DNA from: Exophiala sp. HKRS030
Taxonomy: Eukaryota > Ascomycota > Eurotiomycetes > Chaetothyriales > Herpotrichiellaceae
NCBI GenBank assembly: GCA_023897205.1
Contig: JAHWDD010000004.1
Coordinates: 5,890,001 to 5,954,000 of the forward strand
DNA length: 64,000 nucleotides
Direction of reading: 5' to 3'
This document shows positions 54,301 through 64,000 of this stretch, piece by piece. Positions within the stretch are counted from its first letter, which is position 1; the number at the start of each line of letters is the position of its first letter. Made by a program: the position numbers and the translations under genes. Below the pieces are notes generated by a model, which was given only the letters and a program-made list of their open reading frames with translations, was not told where the DNA came from and searched no databases.

Positions 54301-54462
54301 CAGAATAACGACAAATATACCAAGGATGGGAAAGTTCTTGTCACCAGGCAACATCTCGAAGAAGTCGCGACAATGAGCGGAACTTTCAAGGACTACTTAG
54401 AGGAGCTAAGAGGCATGACTGATGATGATCATATGAAGAGCCAAGGTATCAGAGGCAGGTAA
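51329..54462 (+). CDS. Fungal AAA+ ATPase (DUF7025 plus AAA)
   Basis: Exon 1 ends at 53399 and exon 2 is 53525-54462 (125-nt intron, donor GTAAGT, acceptor ATACAG). The N-terminal 130 residues include a short coiled coil (DDLRDTVQQLSAQMSTIAVSL), then a Met-Pro repeat and a charged linker. A DUF7025-like region follows from VVPEPFCALLHFRDQL to LVYEASSANKIEMQAYQVKSF. The AAA domain near residue 750 has Walker A GKPGVGKT, Walker B VLVFDEADVFLE, sensor LTTNR and an arginine-finger region DEAVLSRMH. Exon 1 needs three single-base additions, at G 51709-51712, G 52287-52290 and C 52619-52623. With all three the length is 1003 residues and divides by three. Such ATPases are numerous in Pezizomycotina and their roles are unknown. 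The start ATG 51329 is uncertain. Confidence 0.82.
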
Positions 54463-54965
54463 TCTGGGAGATGGTCTTCCTTTGGAGTTAACGTTGGTTA
54501 GAGAAGTGATTAGTTAGCATGAGATGTAGCTGAAGTGTGGACGCGTCCATGTCCAACATACACACATCATGTCATTAATGATGAATCTATGAACCAATAA
54601 TTTTGAGTCAATGTTCGTAGCTTGAATGAAATACCCGAATCATCTTCGCATTCGTATTTGTACGCTTGCAGCAACTCGCCTTACAGGCTACATACAGCTC
54701 GAGCACAGAAACATTGTCGACAATGGGTACAAGCAGTCCTTCTTTACAAGAGGATCTCTCTGGTGGCCTATCGGAAACAAACGAGACAGGAAACGCGAAA
54801 GCACAGGTAATGGGAGGCAGAGTCGACGGGGGGATTTTTGTTTTTGTTTTTATTTCTCTATTCTAGCAGTGCCAGTAGTCGTACAGTGTCGTGATTCTCG
54901 TCGCCCTGAACACCTGAGGCTGGGCATGCCCGTTCGTAGTAGAGACTCGAGAGAGCCCATGCATT
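54463..54965. other. Intergenic between convergent genes
   Basis: Contains a T-rich stretch near 54830-54855 and short overlapping open frames without domains. Confidence 0.5.
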
Positions 54966-56143
54966 CTATATAAAGTCACCTGATCCGAATCCTCCGAATG
55001 GATTTCCGCCTCCACCTCGTCCTCCGCCTGGGAATCGAGGTCCGCCATGGAAATGTGGAGGCCCGTCGCCGGGCCCGATCGGATCGTAGCGCGCGCCTGG
55101 AGGGGCTCGCGGGTTGTAGAATGGTTGGTTGCCGCCTTGTCCGCCGAAGAGTGGGTCGTCGAAGGTCGGGTGCATGCCGCCTCCGCCGCGGAATCCTCCT
55201 CCGCCAGGGCCTATTCGCAAGGGGTCATGCGGGCCGAGGCCGGGTGGGTAAAGATCTCGCTCGCCGATGTTGCCGAATGGCTGGCCGGCCAAGGGGCTTC
55301 GTCGAGGAGGTTGGTTCAGCTCATGCTCGTCTTCGAATCCGGGTGGGGGGAAGTCGCCGACGGGATATGGTCGGCGGGGTGCTGCTGCGAGTGGGTCGTC
55401 GAATGGGTATGGTCTTGCTGGGGCTGGATAGTCGTCACGTAGGGGATCGCGTTGGGGTGGACGGGCTTCGTCTCTTTCTTGTCGTTGTCGAGGTTGGTCT
55501 GCTGTAGTGGAGGAAGATGACTCTTCGTAGCCCGCCTTGTGGATGCCTGGTGCGAGCTTCTGGATGATGCTGGTCTTGAATAATGAGGCAAGGTCATCGA
55601 TGCGTCCGTTTGATATGAAGATGTTTCTTAGCGCGGTTTTTCTGTCTGTGTCTAAACTTGTGGCGGCTTCCTTCAGTGAACCTTCGGAAACGTAGTCTTG
55701 AGCTTTGATTTCGAAAGAAGCAGTTTTGTCATCACCCAATCCGACCCCGAAGATGATTGCCTTACTGCCCAGTCGGTTGACCTTTAGTAAATACTCTAGG
55801 GAGGATTGAGAATGAGCGTAGCGAAAGGCATATGATGAGGAGGCGTTCCATTGTGATGGTAAAGGTTGGACATCTTGTGACTCGGACTGCGCATCTCGGG
55901 AAGGTTAGCAAGATGTCTGTGCAACTCATATGCGAACCTACCGATCTTGTCATCTTCTCCTAGACCAATTAGTCGAAAGCCCACGGCAAGCATGCAGGCA
56001 TGCGAGAATATGGCGATGGCGGCGTATGGGTCCTTGACTGCGGATAGATTCTCGGAGCCGCCCTCAGCTGTGGTGGGGAGACTTTTCGAGACATAGTCGA
56101 GTATTGAGTCGACGCTCAGAACACTGCTAGAGGTTGGTGCCAT
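54966..56143 (-). CDS. PI31-like proteasome regulator
   Basis: Exons are 56143-55942 and 55894-54966, with a 47-nt intron (donor GTAGGT, branch TGCTAACC). Only the GAG acceptor at 55895-55897 keeps the frame; the following CAG does not. The 376-residue product has the N-terminal FP-type domain of PI31 (PSMF1): DPYAAIAIFSHACMLAVGFRLIGLGE, SSYAFRYAHSQSSLEYLLKVNRLG and IIFGVGLGDDKTASFEIKAQDYV. The C-terminal half is the Pro/Gly/Arg-rich PI31 tail (HPTFDDPLFGG, PGARYDPIGPGD). PI31 binds 20S proteasomes and modulates their activity and assembly. No HbYX end is visible (it ends GSGDFI). The identification rests on both halves. Confidence 0.9.
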
Positions 56144-57282
56144 TGTGTAATCGGGTTATGACTAGAGGGTGGCGACAATTAAGGGAATCGTCTGTTCAGA
56201 TTACAGAGAGGTGATCCAATTTTGTCTTTTAACACCAGTTCTTTGGTACCCAACATTGTGAATGCGTACATGGTTCGGAGCCTGACTTTCCCCGCCTTGA
56301 GATGTCATCAAGAATCCACGCGTTGTGGCGCTCGTGGGGCTGGTGCAGATGCAGTTGCTGCATGACGGATTTAACCAATCAACGGCTTGTTCGACGTACT
56401 GCGTCAGCGAAGCGACACGCGAGTGTCTGGTCACGTGGAAGACCCAAGTCACGTGCACTGGCTGGGCTGGGCACGAGTTTTGCCAACCGCCGGATTGACT
56501 CAAGCTAGATCACTTTGTAAGGAGTATGGTACTTCTTCGCATGTAACTCGGCTCCAATATGTGTTAAAAACGGCAAATCCTGATGAACACTGGCCGTGCG
56601 ATCGTCGTTGACAGTGGCAGTCACCCGATGACGTAATGTGTTTGGTGTCTCGGGTTGCATAGCGACGTATTCGGGGTCTCGAGAATGGGCTGGGATTATT
56701 CAGCTGCATCTTTCGCAAGGTCCAAAACCTTAGTATGCTAGAGAATTTTGTAGTGACAATTCATGTTGCCTGTTCACTCCGCGGGTTGGAGAATGCCCTC
56801 GTGCTGGTCCAGCTTCGTACCAGACTCTAACGGGAAGTCTGAAGATGCACGAATCAGCACTCAGTAGACACATTCGGTGAATTATTCTTCCGGTCGACAT
56901 CGGTGCTTCCGGAGCGCGAACCTCCTTAACTTCCGACTCTCTCTTTGATGCGCTCGCCTTCTCATTGGTCACCACATCTTCTCACGCTTGTCGATTCTAC
57001 CTCAAACCATGGTAAGTAATTGTCCCATGTTCCGTGTACGTCGAGCGAAAACAACCTTTTCCTCTGGCGTGACTTCATGCTTTGGAGAATTCGAGCGGGC
57101 GGCCATGTCAGTCGCCGTCCTTTGTCGTGCCCTTCGCAGGCATCACTTCGTCGACCAAAGACATAAATCATGAGATATTTCTCCTTGAGCATGTTTTCGG
57201 ACATGTCGAAATTCATCAATCATCACTTACCAATTCTTGCACTTGTTGCCTCGCAACTTCAAATCATATAAAACAGTTCAAT
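56144..57282. other. Intergenic, 1.1 kb, with possible leader exon at 57009
   Basis: Both flanking genes are transcribed outward, so both promoters lie here. At 57009-57011 an ATG in strong context is directly followed by GTAAGT. Confidence 0.45.
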
Positions 57283-58439
57283 ATGTCAAATATGTCCAAT
57301 CCGGCGACTGGTGCTCCCTATCCACCAACGACAGCAGCCGTTGGTGGTATGCCCACTGTGGGCGTCGATGTGCCCATATCCAGTGTACTGCTTGTGCTCT
57401 TTATGATCGGAGCTGCTGGTCATATGGTGAGTAGTACCCTTGCAAAATGACCTTGGGTCCTCGACAAGACTGACGAGTTTAAAAGACAATCTTTCAGATC
57501 AACCGCAGACATGGGCATAAATTTCTCATGAGTGCTCTCATATTTGGTTTTTGTATGGCTCGCATAGTAACAATGGTCTTGGTAAGGTAATTCCTCAGGT
57601 TTCATTTGTGCTTTCTAACACCACCTCAGCGTATTGCTTGGGCGACTCGACCCCATAATGTTCGACTCGGAATCGCAGCTCAGATCTTTGTTTCGGCCGG
57701 GGTTCTCATACTCTTCATTATCAACCTCATATTTACTCAGCGGATTGTCCGCGCCATGCACCCGAACTTTGGCTGGCATGTAGCCTTCTCGACCTTCTTC
57801 AAAGTTCTCTACGCCCTTGTCCTGGCCATGCTTGCAATGGTGATTACTGCCACCGTTCAATCATTTTACACCCTCAATCCTCATATCAAAAAGATCGATC
57901 TGGACCTGCAAAGGACGGCCAGCACCTATTTGATGACCATCTCCTTTCTGCCGATTCCCATGGTGGGTATTGGTCTTCTGCTCCCACGAAAGGCCAAGGT
58001 GGAAAAGTTTGGCGTCGGCCGCTGGAGAACCAAGATTACACTTCTACTACTATCAGCAACCTTGCTTTGTCTCGGCGCCTCATTCCGAACAGGTACTCTC
58101 TATCGGAACCCCAAACCTCGCAGTTCGCCTGCATGGTATCATGCTAAGTGGTGCTTCTACTTCTTCAACTTTGTCGTTGAGATTATAGTTGTTTACCTCT
58201 ACTTGGTATTGCGAATCGACAAGCGTTTCCACATTCCAGACGGCAGCAAAGGTGCAGGAGCTTACACTTCAGACCAAAACCAAGAGTCTGCAGATTCCAA
58301 TGCTGCGGGACCTCGTCACAGCTTCGTCAGTGGACATCGTATTTTATCCGAGGAAGAAGTTTTCGACAACGAGTCGCCAGTCGAATCACCAATCGATGCA
58401 GAGAAGATGGGGAGGATGAGCACAAACCTCCGGGTCTGA
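57283..58439 (+). CDS. DUF3112 seven-helix membrane protein
   Basis: Exons are 57283-57426, 57498-57581 and 57630-58439. The introns are 71 and 48 nt (donors GTGAGT and GTAAGG, acceptors TTCAG and CTCAG), all phase 0, giving 345 residues. The hydrophobic pattern shows about seven membrane helices: VDVPISSVLLVLFMIGAAGHM, then INRRHGHKFLMSALIFGFCMARI, RIAWATRPHNVRLGIAAQIF and later KWCFYFFNFVVEIIVVYLYL. This is the DUF3112 family (PF11309), fungal-specific and of unknown function, with a topology like RTA1/PTH11-type proteins. The Ser/Glu-rich C-terminal 80 residues are cytosolic or luminal. It may start upstream at an ATG mini-exon at 57009. Confidence 0.9.
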
Positions 58440-59054
58440 GCGAGATGTCGAGAGGAGTACGATTGTAATCGCAGAAGACAGACCTGGATTGAATTCAAAA
58501 CTCATTATCTCATGTAACCCATAGAATGTTCAAGTAATGACAATGCAACAAATGTATGACGAAGACGGCGTTGGAGTGGCGGAATCACGTGACGCATTTC
58601 GGACCTTTTGCTTTCACGCGTTCAGCGCTTCGAACTTCAGCCCGCACGCGTTGACATTCAAACATTAAGCCAACACACATTCCAACGTAAACAGATCTGG
58701 CAACATCGCTGCTTTCAAATTTCAACTTGAACACTCTGTAACGGCGCATCTTGGATCTTTTCCTCGGCCAAAACTTCTACAGCTCAAATATTGCCATACT
58801 TCGACGGCTACCAAAACGCATCATCCCTGGCAGGATCTCAATCAACAAACTCACAAAACTCATTCGTCGACCACAATTTCGATTCACATTTGGGTTGAAC
58901 CCTGACATCGCTCAAGCGATCTTTGTCTAATTACGGAGGCAGTCTTGAATCAAGGTCAAAGGTCCGATGAAGTCGAGTGTCACGAATTCTATTACAGCAT
59001 CTTCATGACAAAAGCGACGGTTCTTTAGCAAGTTGGAATCGGTGATAGCAGACC
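58440..59054. other. Intergenic, SUN-gene promoter and leader
   Basis: No gene is supported. A short frame starting at ATG 59005 stops at 59026 and is probably leader sequence. Confidence 0.5.
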
Positions 59055-60907
59055 ATGGCCCTCGTCGATCTACTGCGAGGGCTGCCAGTGCCACGCCCAT
59101 CAGCACTACTCCACAGAATAAGCGATCGATTCGAGGAGAAAGCCTTATTGCACCAGATTTCACTAAACGAAGAACGACTCGAGTCGGATCTCAACAACCC
59201 CCTGTCACAGAAACCGACATCAACAATCCTCGGCTTCCCGAGGTACAAATCCAACAGTCTTATGCCTACGGCTCAAGCAAAACTGCGGTGCTTCCGACAC
59301 AACTTATTGCACGTAAGCGCATGAACCTTGAAGAAATTGCTAATACTATCGACGCTGGTGTTGAGCAAGCTCAAGAGAATCTACAGTACCATCTGGAAGA
59401 AGCCCATGCATATTTGCAGAGCGATGCGCGGTCTGAAAGAGCACAACGCCGTGCCTCTCGTGAGCGATCTAGAGAAGTCTCTGTCGCGAGTGACGATGCC
59501 GAGAAGCAGAAGACGCAACGGGTCGCAGCTTGGGCCGATTCATTAGACAGCAGTCAATTGGATGAGATTCCAGAGGAGGACAGTAGTTCTCTACATAGCA
59601 ACCCCGACGATGCTAGTCACAAAGACACGGATCCATCGAGCTTTCCTAGTGGGATATTCGATCACAGTTACAACTATGAACGAGGTCTCCGTCGTCCAAA
59701 CATAACAATTCGCGAAAAAGGTGAACCATTGTACCAAAAGGCCATTTCCAAAATCTCATCCACTTTCGACGCAACAAAGCAGGCGTCGCGAGGGATCATT
59801 GTGAGAGTTTCTGGTTGGATCAGAGAGCTTCTTGGGTCATGCGGACAGGCAATTTGTGACCTGCCCAGATCATCATTCATCTCATCGGTGCTAGTACTAC
59901 TCGTCGGACTCCTCCTTGCCAGCATCTCTGGCCTTCTCTTTTGTTACGCATACACAAACCACGTCTGCGACCCTTTCACAACGTCATCCATTGGACGAAC
60001 GCTACAGAATTACTGTGGAACTTGTGTACGACATCATCACCCTGTTGCCAATCTTACCGCCAGTCAAGGTGATGATCTAAAGTGGCTCAATAATGCGCTA
60101 CAAGGGATGGACAGTCGTATGAGGTCGCTGGAGTTACAAATCAACAACAAGATTGCAGCGGAGCATGAAAATGTTGTCAAAGAACTCGAAGCTTTAAGGA
60201 AGCAATACGTGGACTTGTCTGCTCAATCATCTAAGAGTGGAAATAGTCAGGGAGTGAAGGCAAATGATGTGGCCTCACCGGTACTTTCAAAGGTGAATTA
60301 CTTTGCCTTGAGCAATGGTGCTCAAATTTATCCACGATTGACGTCACCCACCAAGCAGAAACCTCTAGGTCCTTTCAGGAGGCTGGCACTAGGAATCTTA
60401 GGATCAACTCTCTATCAGACGTCTGTACCCGAAATAGCCCTCAGCTCATGGCATGATGTCGGTGATTGCTGGTGTGCGTCTGCTGTGCCTAGGGAGCAAG
60501 ATTCGATGCGACTTGCCGTCAAGACTGGGGGACGAATTTTCCCCAGAGAATTGGTGGTGGAAAATCACCCAAGCGGTGGCAGTCTGACGCCTGGAACAAC
60601 TCCTAAAGATGTCGAAGTTTGGGCGGACTTTGGCCACCTCGACAGTGTGGAATGGGAACAACTGAACATCAGGAAAATGCAGGGAGCATTTCCACTTGGA
60701 CCGACATACGCCTTGGTTGGACGAGCAACTTATGATGCCTCGGAAGAGGTTCCGCACGTCCAGGCATTCGGCCTTGACGTGAATCAGGATGTCAACCTGT
60801 ATCATGCAGAGACCTTTGTGATACGAGTTATCTCCAATTATGGTTCGGATCACACATGTTTGTACAGAGTCCGTCTACACGGATCGCCTGTGCCGGAGGA
60901 GTTTTGA
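59055..60907 (+). CDS. SUN-domain nuclear envelope protein
   Basis: Residues 1-270 are Ser/Arg/acidic and nucleoplasmic in type. They are followed by one long hydrophobic anchor (SFISSVLVLLVGLLLASISG, near residue 275), a short coiled coil (LNNALQGMDSRMRSLELQIN) and a C-terminal SUN domain of about 200 residues. The latter starts KVNYFALSNGAQIYP and has the family blocks DVGDCWCASAV, FPRELVVENHPSGG, PKDVEVWADFG and the closing HTCLYRVRLHG. SUN proteins sit in the inner nuclear membrane and bind KASH partners across the lumen (LINC complex). The long frame has no ATG at its start. The ATG at 59055 in good context is one frame over, and one base added to the CCC of 59059-59061 gives MAPRRSTARAASATP and 617 residues. 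Confidence 0.9.
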
Positions 60908-62169
60908 TTGATAGGAATGGTGACGGGCTTGACGTTACTAGCATAAGGCAATGGAATGATGGAGCTCCATGGTATGCATGCAGAATGGAGGTTACAAAAA
61001 GGCATTATGAGCTTGGGTCACTTTAGCGAAAGGCGTTCAGGTGTTTTTCTCCGATTTGATCCTCAATCATCCGAGGAGAGTCTGAGAGAAGAGTCTGGAC
61101 CTGTCGTTGTGCCGTTGTTGCACCTGGTTTCTCGACCAGAGGCGGGAGAAATTCAGGCTGTCAGACATAACGATTATTGGCCACTGGGCAGGAATTAGTC
61201 TGGCACCTGTGAGTAGGGCGTAGATACCTGGGCTCTAGTTAGGCCTTAGCCTTATGGATGAGGTATCTTCTAGTACTTCCCATGTATAGGAATCAGCCCG
61301 AGTTCAGTACGGAGTAGTAATGATGACCCTTTGGGCACTAACTACTGGCGCGGGTAAATGACAAGTCTGACAACGGTGACACGTCTGACCAAATCGGTCT
61401 ACCATCCGGTATTTTCTCTTTTCTCAATTGTTCTTGTTTTCTTCTTCTCTTCCTCAGCTGCGCCACTTGCTATCATTCGTGTGTTCCAAGTAGGCAGTGC
61501 TTTGACTCTGGATTTGTTCTGTTGTCTTGCAACCTTTGATTTGATCACGACTCAACATGTTTGCTTCACTCCAGCCCAGGCGACCAGGTTGCGCACCAGG
61601 CAAACAAGGCAACGAACTTGGACGGACGGCTTCCGCACACGGTCCGGGTGGGCTCTATCAACAGATCAGGCATTCATCCAACAATGACCTCTCAGGCAGC
61701 AAGACCTTGACGAAAGAACGAACAGATCACCAAGTCCATGACATTGGACACTCCCAGGCCGACTCCGCCTCCTCATGAAGTACAGTTCTCTGCTGCTCAT
61801 ACGTGGAAATCATCACCGTATTTGCAAACTTCATCTGATTCGATCTCCAGGATCCATCCAGATATTGCACAGCCCTGAGTCTCGAGATCTATAAAGTCAT
61901 TCGAGAGCTCTCAAACACTTTTTCACACTCCTGTTAGCAACTCAACACACAGAATTGTGACACTGACATTGGTTGAACATTGTTGTCTTTGAGTCTCGCG
62001 AGGGCGCGCTGGACCATGCTGCGGACAAACAACTCGGTGCTCATTGCCAAAAGATTGGTTCGTCGTCCTGATCACGGCGCGTGTTCGGATCTCTGTGATC
62101 CGAAGGTCGTTGTCAGATATTCTTAGGATGAATCTGCATCCTTTCGGCGATCTCGAGAACATCTCTCAG
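60908..62169. other. Intergenic, 1.3 kb
   Basis: This holds the SUN gene 3' region and the presumed promoter of the Clr5 gene. A 73-residue plus-strand frame at 61557-61778 is hydrophilic, has an ATG and matches nothing I recognise. I do not call it. Confidence 0.5.
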
Positions 62170-63978
62170 ATGTTAGCACCTCAGTCTTTGGTTACTCATT
62201 ATGCGTCTTCCTCAACCTTTCCTTGCCTCCCCAGTCGACCCCTACCCTCGCAGATTGGAATCATTTTCAATCTATCATTGTTCAGCGCTATCTGACAGAT
62301 GACCAAACACTTTCTGAAGTCCGCAATTATATGGCGTCCAAGTATAGATTCATTGCCACGTATGTCCCCTTCCAACAATCTGCGGATTTTTATTGATTCT
62401 TCTCAGCGCCAAAATGTTCAAAGACCGTCTTACCAAGTGGCACGCTTGCAAGAAATATACGGCACGCGATATCAGAGCACTGCTCAATGATCTCAATAAC
62501 CGGACGATGACCCTGCGAATGCAAAAATTCATGGGCGACCCGTACGATGGAATCGAGTCTATCGTCGCTTGGCAGAGGGGGTGGACGGGTTGAAGTTGAG
62601 TACCACAGACACCTCCTTATTAGCGCACCTTGGTCAAGCACAGAAGACTAGACGAAAATCTCGGCAGTCTAATTCGCAGTCTGTCAAGATTAAGCCATTG
62701 ATTATGCGAGAAGTTACAGTCTCTGCCGATGATCATCTAGAACTTGGACGTCGAGTCTTGTTCAAATTGAAGATATATCTCGAGCAAAATCTGTTCACTT
62801 CGAAAAATCAATTCGGATATATCGCTTCCTGGCTTCCGCATCAGTCTCTCGCAGGCCGCGCAGCAGATTTCTCACAGATCATCCTTCATCCAGCAGAGCT
62901 AAATTTGAACCTGGGACGTGGATTCAGCATGCTTGTTGAGGAGCGGCTCGCACCAGCATCATCCTTTATTCTCCGTGCAGTCGCCGCTCTTGATCTGCTC
63001 TTTTGTCAGCAACATGGTGTCTTGACGAGTTGTCTTTTGGATGCTTTCACTGGATGCGTGAACTGGACTCATCCATTGACCGGAAAGACACTACGTCAAA
63101 TCACATTTGAAAATGCTTTCTTCAGACTTGGCCACAAGCATCCTATCACTGTTCTCTGCAAATATCTGCATGACTGCACTGACAATGAAGCCTCCACAGC
63201 CATCATCTTCAACTTTTGGAAACACTACTGTCAGTTGTTCTCGGATACTTTTTCCATCTTCGACAAGAGATGCATCTATATCAATCAGAAGTACGTCGAA
63301 AAATTGATCGAACAGTCTCAGTACGACGATGCGCTGGCACATATGCGGGAAACATTGGATCCTGTATTTATTAGTCTGTTTGAAGATCAAGCAGCATACA
63401 TCATCAATGTACCCGCATCATTGTGCTATCTCCGTCGTCGTGCCCGTCTCTTCCGCCGCATGGGAAACATGATTCACTCTTTGCAGGCATTTAGAGAATC
63501 GAAGAGAATCATCATGATAGCCATGACTCAGCTAAACGCTGGTATTGCAGGTCACCCAATTCTCGAAGAAGTTTTTCGAACTCTTGATGAGATTGCATTA
63601 TACTATGCCACTTTTGAGGATGGAATTTCCACACAACTCAGCATTCATGCCCACGAGTTGGCATTTGAGATTTGCATCGCGGTCCGCGGTGATCAAGATG
63701 GTAAAACCATTAGCATGGTATCTACCCTTGAGCAGATTTACAAGGCCAGGGGTCTCAATGATCGAGTTCAAGTTCTGAGATCGAAATATCCAACGGTCTT
63801 TGTCACGAATCGAGACATTGTCCTCGCACCACAGCATCGTTTACCATGCATTGCTTGTGGTAATGGTCCTGAGACTCAGATCTACTGCGACCGCCATGCA
63901 ACTTCGGCTGATGCTGATGAAGAACAATTGTCAGGATTGTTGCATCGTCTTGGACAGTTTCTCCAAGACTTTGACTGA
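62170..63978 (+). CDS. Clr5-domain protein with TPR-like helices
   Basis: A 47-nt intron (62360-62406, donor GTATGT, acceptor CTCAG) joins two exons of a Clr5 domain (PF14420): ADWNHFQSIIVQRYLTDD, VRNYMASKYRFIA and then AKMFKDRLTKWHACKKY. The remaining 500 residues are alpha-helical and rich in paired helices (DDALAHMRETLDPVF, GNMIHSLQAFRESKRI), as in TPR-containing Clr5 proteins. The C-terminus has a CIACGNGPETQIYCDRH Cys/His motif. Two single-base gaps are needed. One is clear, at the G5 run 62577-62581 (AWQRGVDGLKLSTTD). The other, at the C run 62239-62242, connects ATG 62170 to the domain and is tentative. Corrected length is 587. The domain is named after a fission-yeast silencing factor; the role here is unknown. 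Confidence 0.8.
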
Positions 63979-64000
63979 CTATTTGCTGTTGAGTACGCGT

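Noticed and set aside
61557..61778. 73-residue hydrophilic frame with ATG
   Set aside because: Possible small protein, but composition and context give no support beyond an open frame.
1..64000. Transposons, RIP-type decay or horizontally acquired island
   Set aside because: No transposase, reverse transcriptase or terminal repeats were seen; genes are not littered with C-to-T stops, and composition looks even by eye.
1..64000. tRNA or rRNA genes
   Set aside because: I looked for T-loop/B-box-like GGTTCRANNC patterns on both strands in the spacers and found none in a foldable context; a tRNA search program would be decisive.

Overview
This is nuclear DNA of a filamentous ascomycete (Pezizomycotina). 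Evidence: short spliceosomal introns (about 45-125 nt, GTRNGT donors, CTAAC/CTGAC-like branch points, YAG acceptors), and a gene set that includes HET, Clr5, DUF3112, DUF7708 and fungal AAA (DUF7025-type) proteins. Neighbouring genes have unrelated functions and sit on both strands. I cannot name the order or species. I recognised no tRNA, rRNA, transposon or CRISPR array.

Layout. 0-17 kb: 3' end of an SDR oxidoreductase, a VOC/glyoxalase-like gene, an IFI6/IFI27-like small membrane protein, a mitochondrial OXLD1-type protein, a 1.3 k-residue GTPase with a stonustoxin-like N-terminal module, a 2.4 kb gene-poor stretch, a HET-domain protein and a molybdenum-cofactor sulfurase with an unusual tail. 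17-40 kb: mostly housekeeping: NMD3, 3-hydroxyisobutyryl-CoA hydrolase, ESF2, a GH47 mannosidase, a bZIP factor, TTI2, FIG4, an acyl-CoA dehydrogenase, CCA1, dephospho-CoA kinase and a secreted agmatinase. 41-49 kb: a MATE and an MFS transporter and the PP2A catalytic subunit. 49-64 kb: a DUF7708/STAND-like protein head to head with an AAA ATPase, a PI31-like proteasome regulator, a DUF3112 membrane protein, a SUN-domain protein and a Clr5-domain protein.

The most important technical observation is that at least 13 places in ten genes, including the normally essential NMD3 and ESF2, need exactly one extra base inside a G or C run to restore a conserved reading frame. The shift is always in the same direction and the restored lengths are all multiples of three. 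This looks like systematic homopolymer under-calling in the assembly rather than pseudogenes. Gene spans below are given across these breaks.

The best biological leads are: a MOCOS-type sulfurase whose MOSC core is missing and which ends in a perfect C2H2 zinc-finger pattern; an IFI27-like gene 2.3 kb from a large GTPase with a MACPF/stonustoxin-like N-terminus and two cysteine/histidine clusters, with a HET gene beyond; and the divergent DUF7708-protein/AAA-ATPase pair, in which the first has a STAND-like core without a P-loop.
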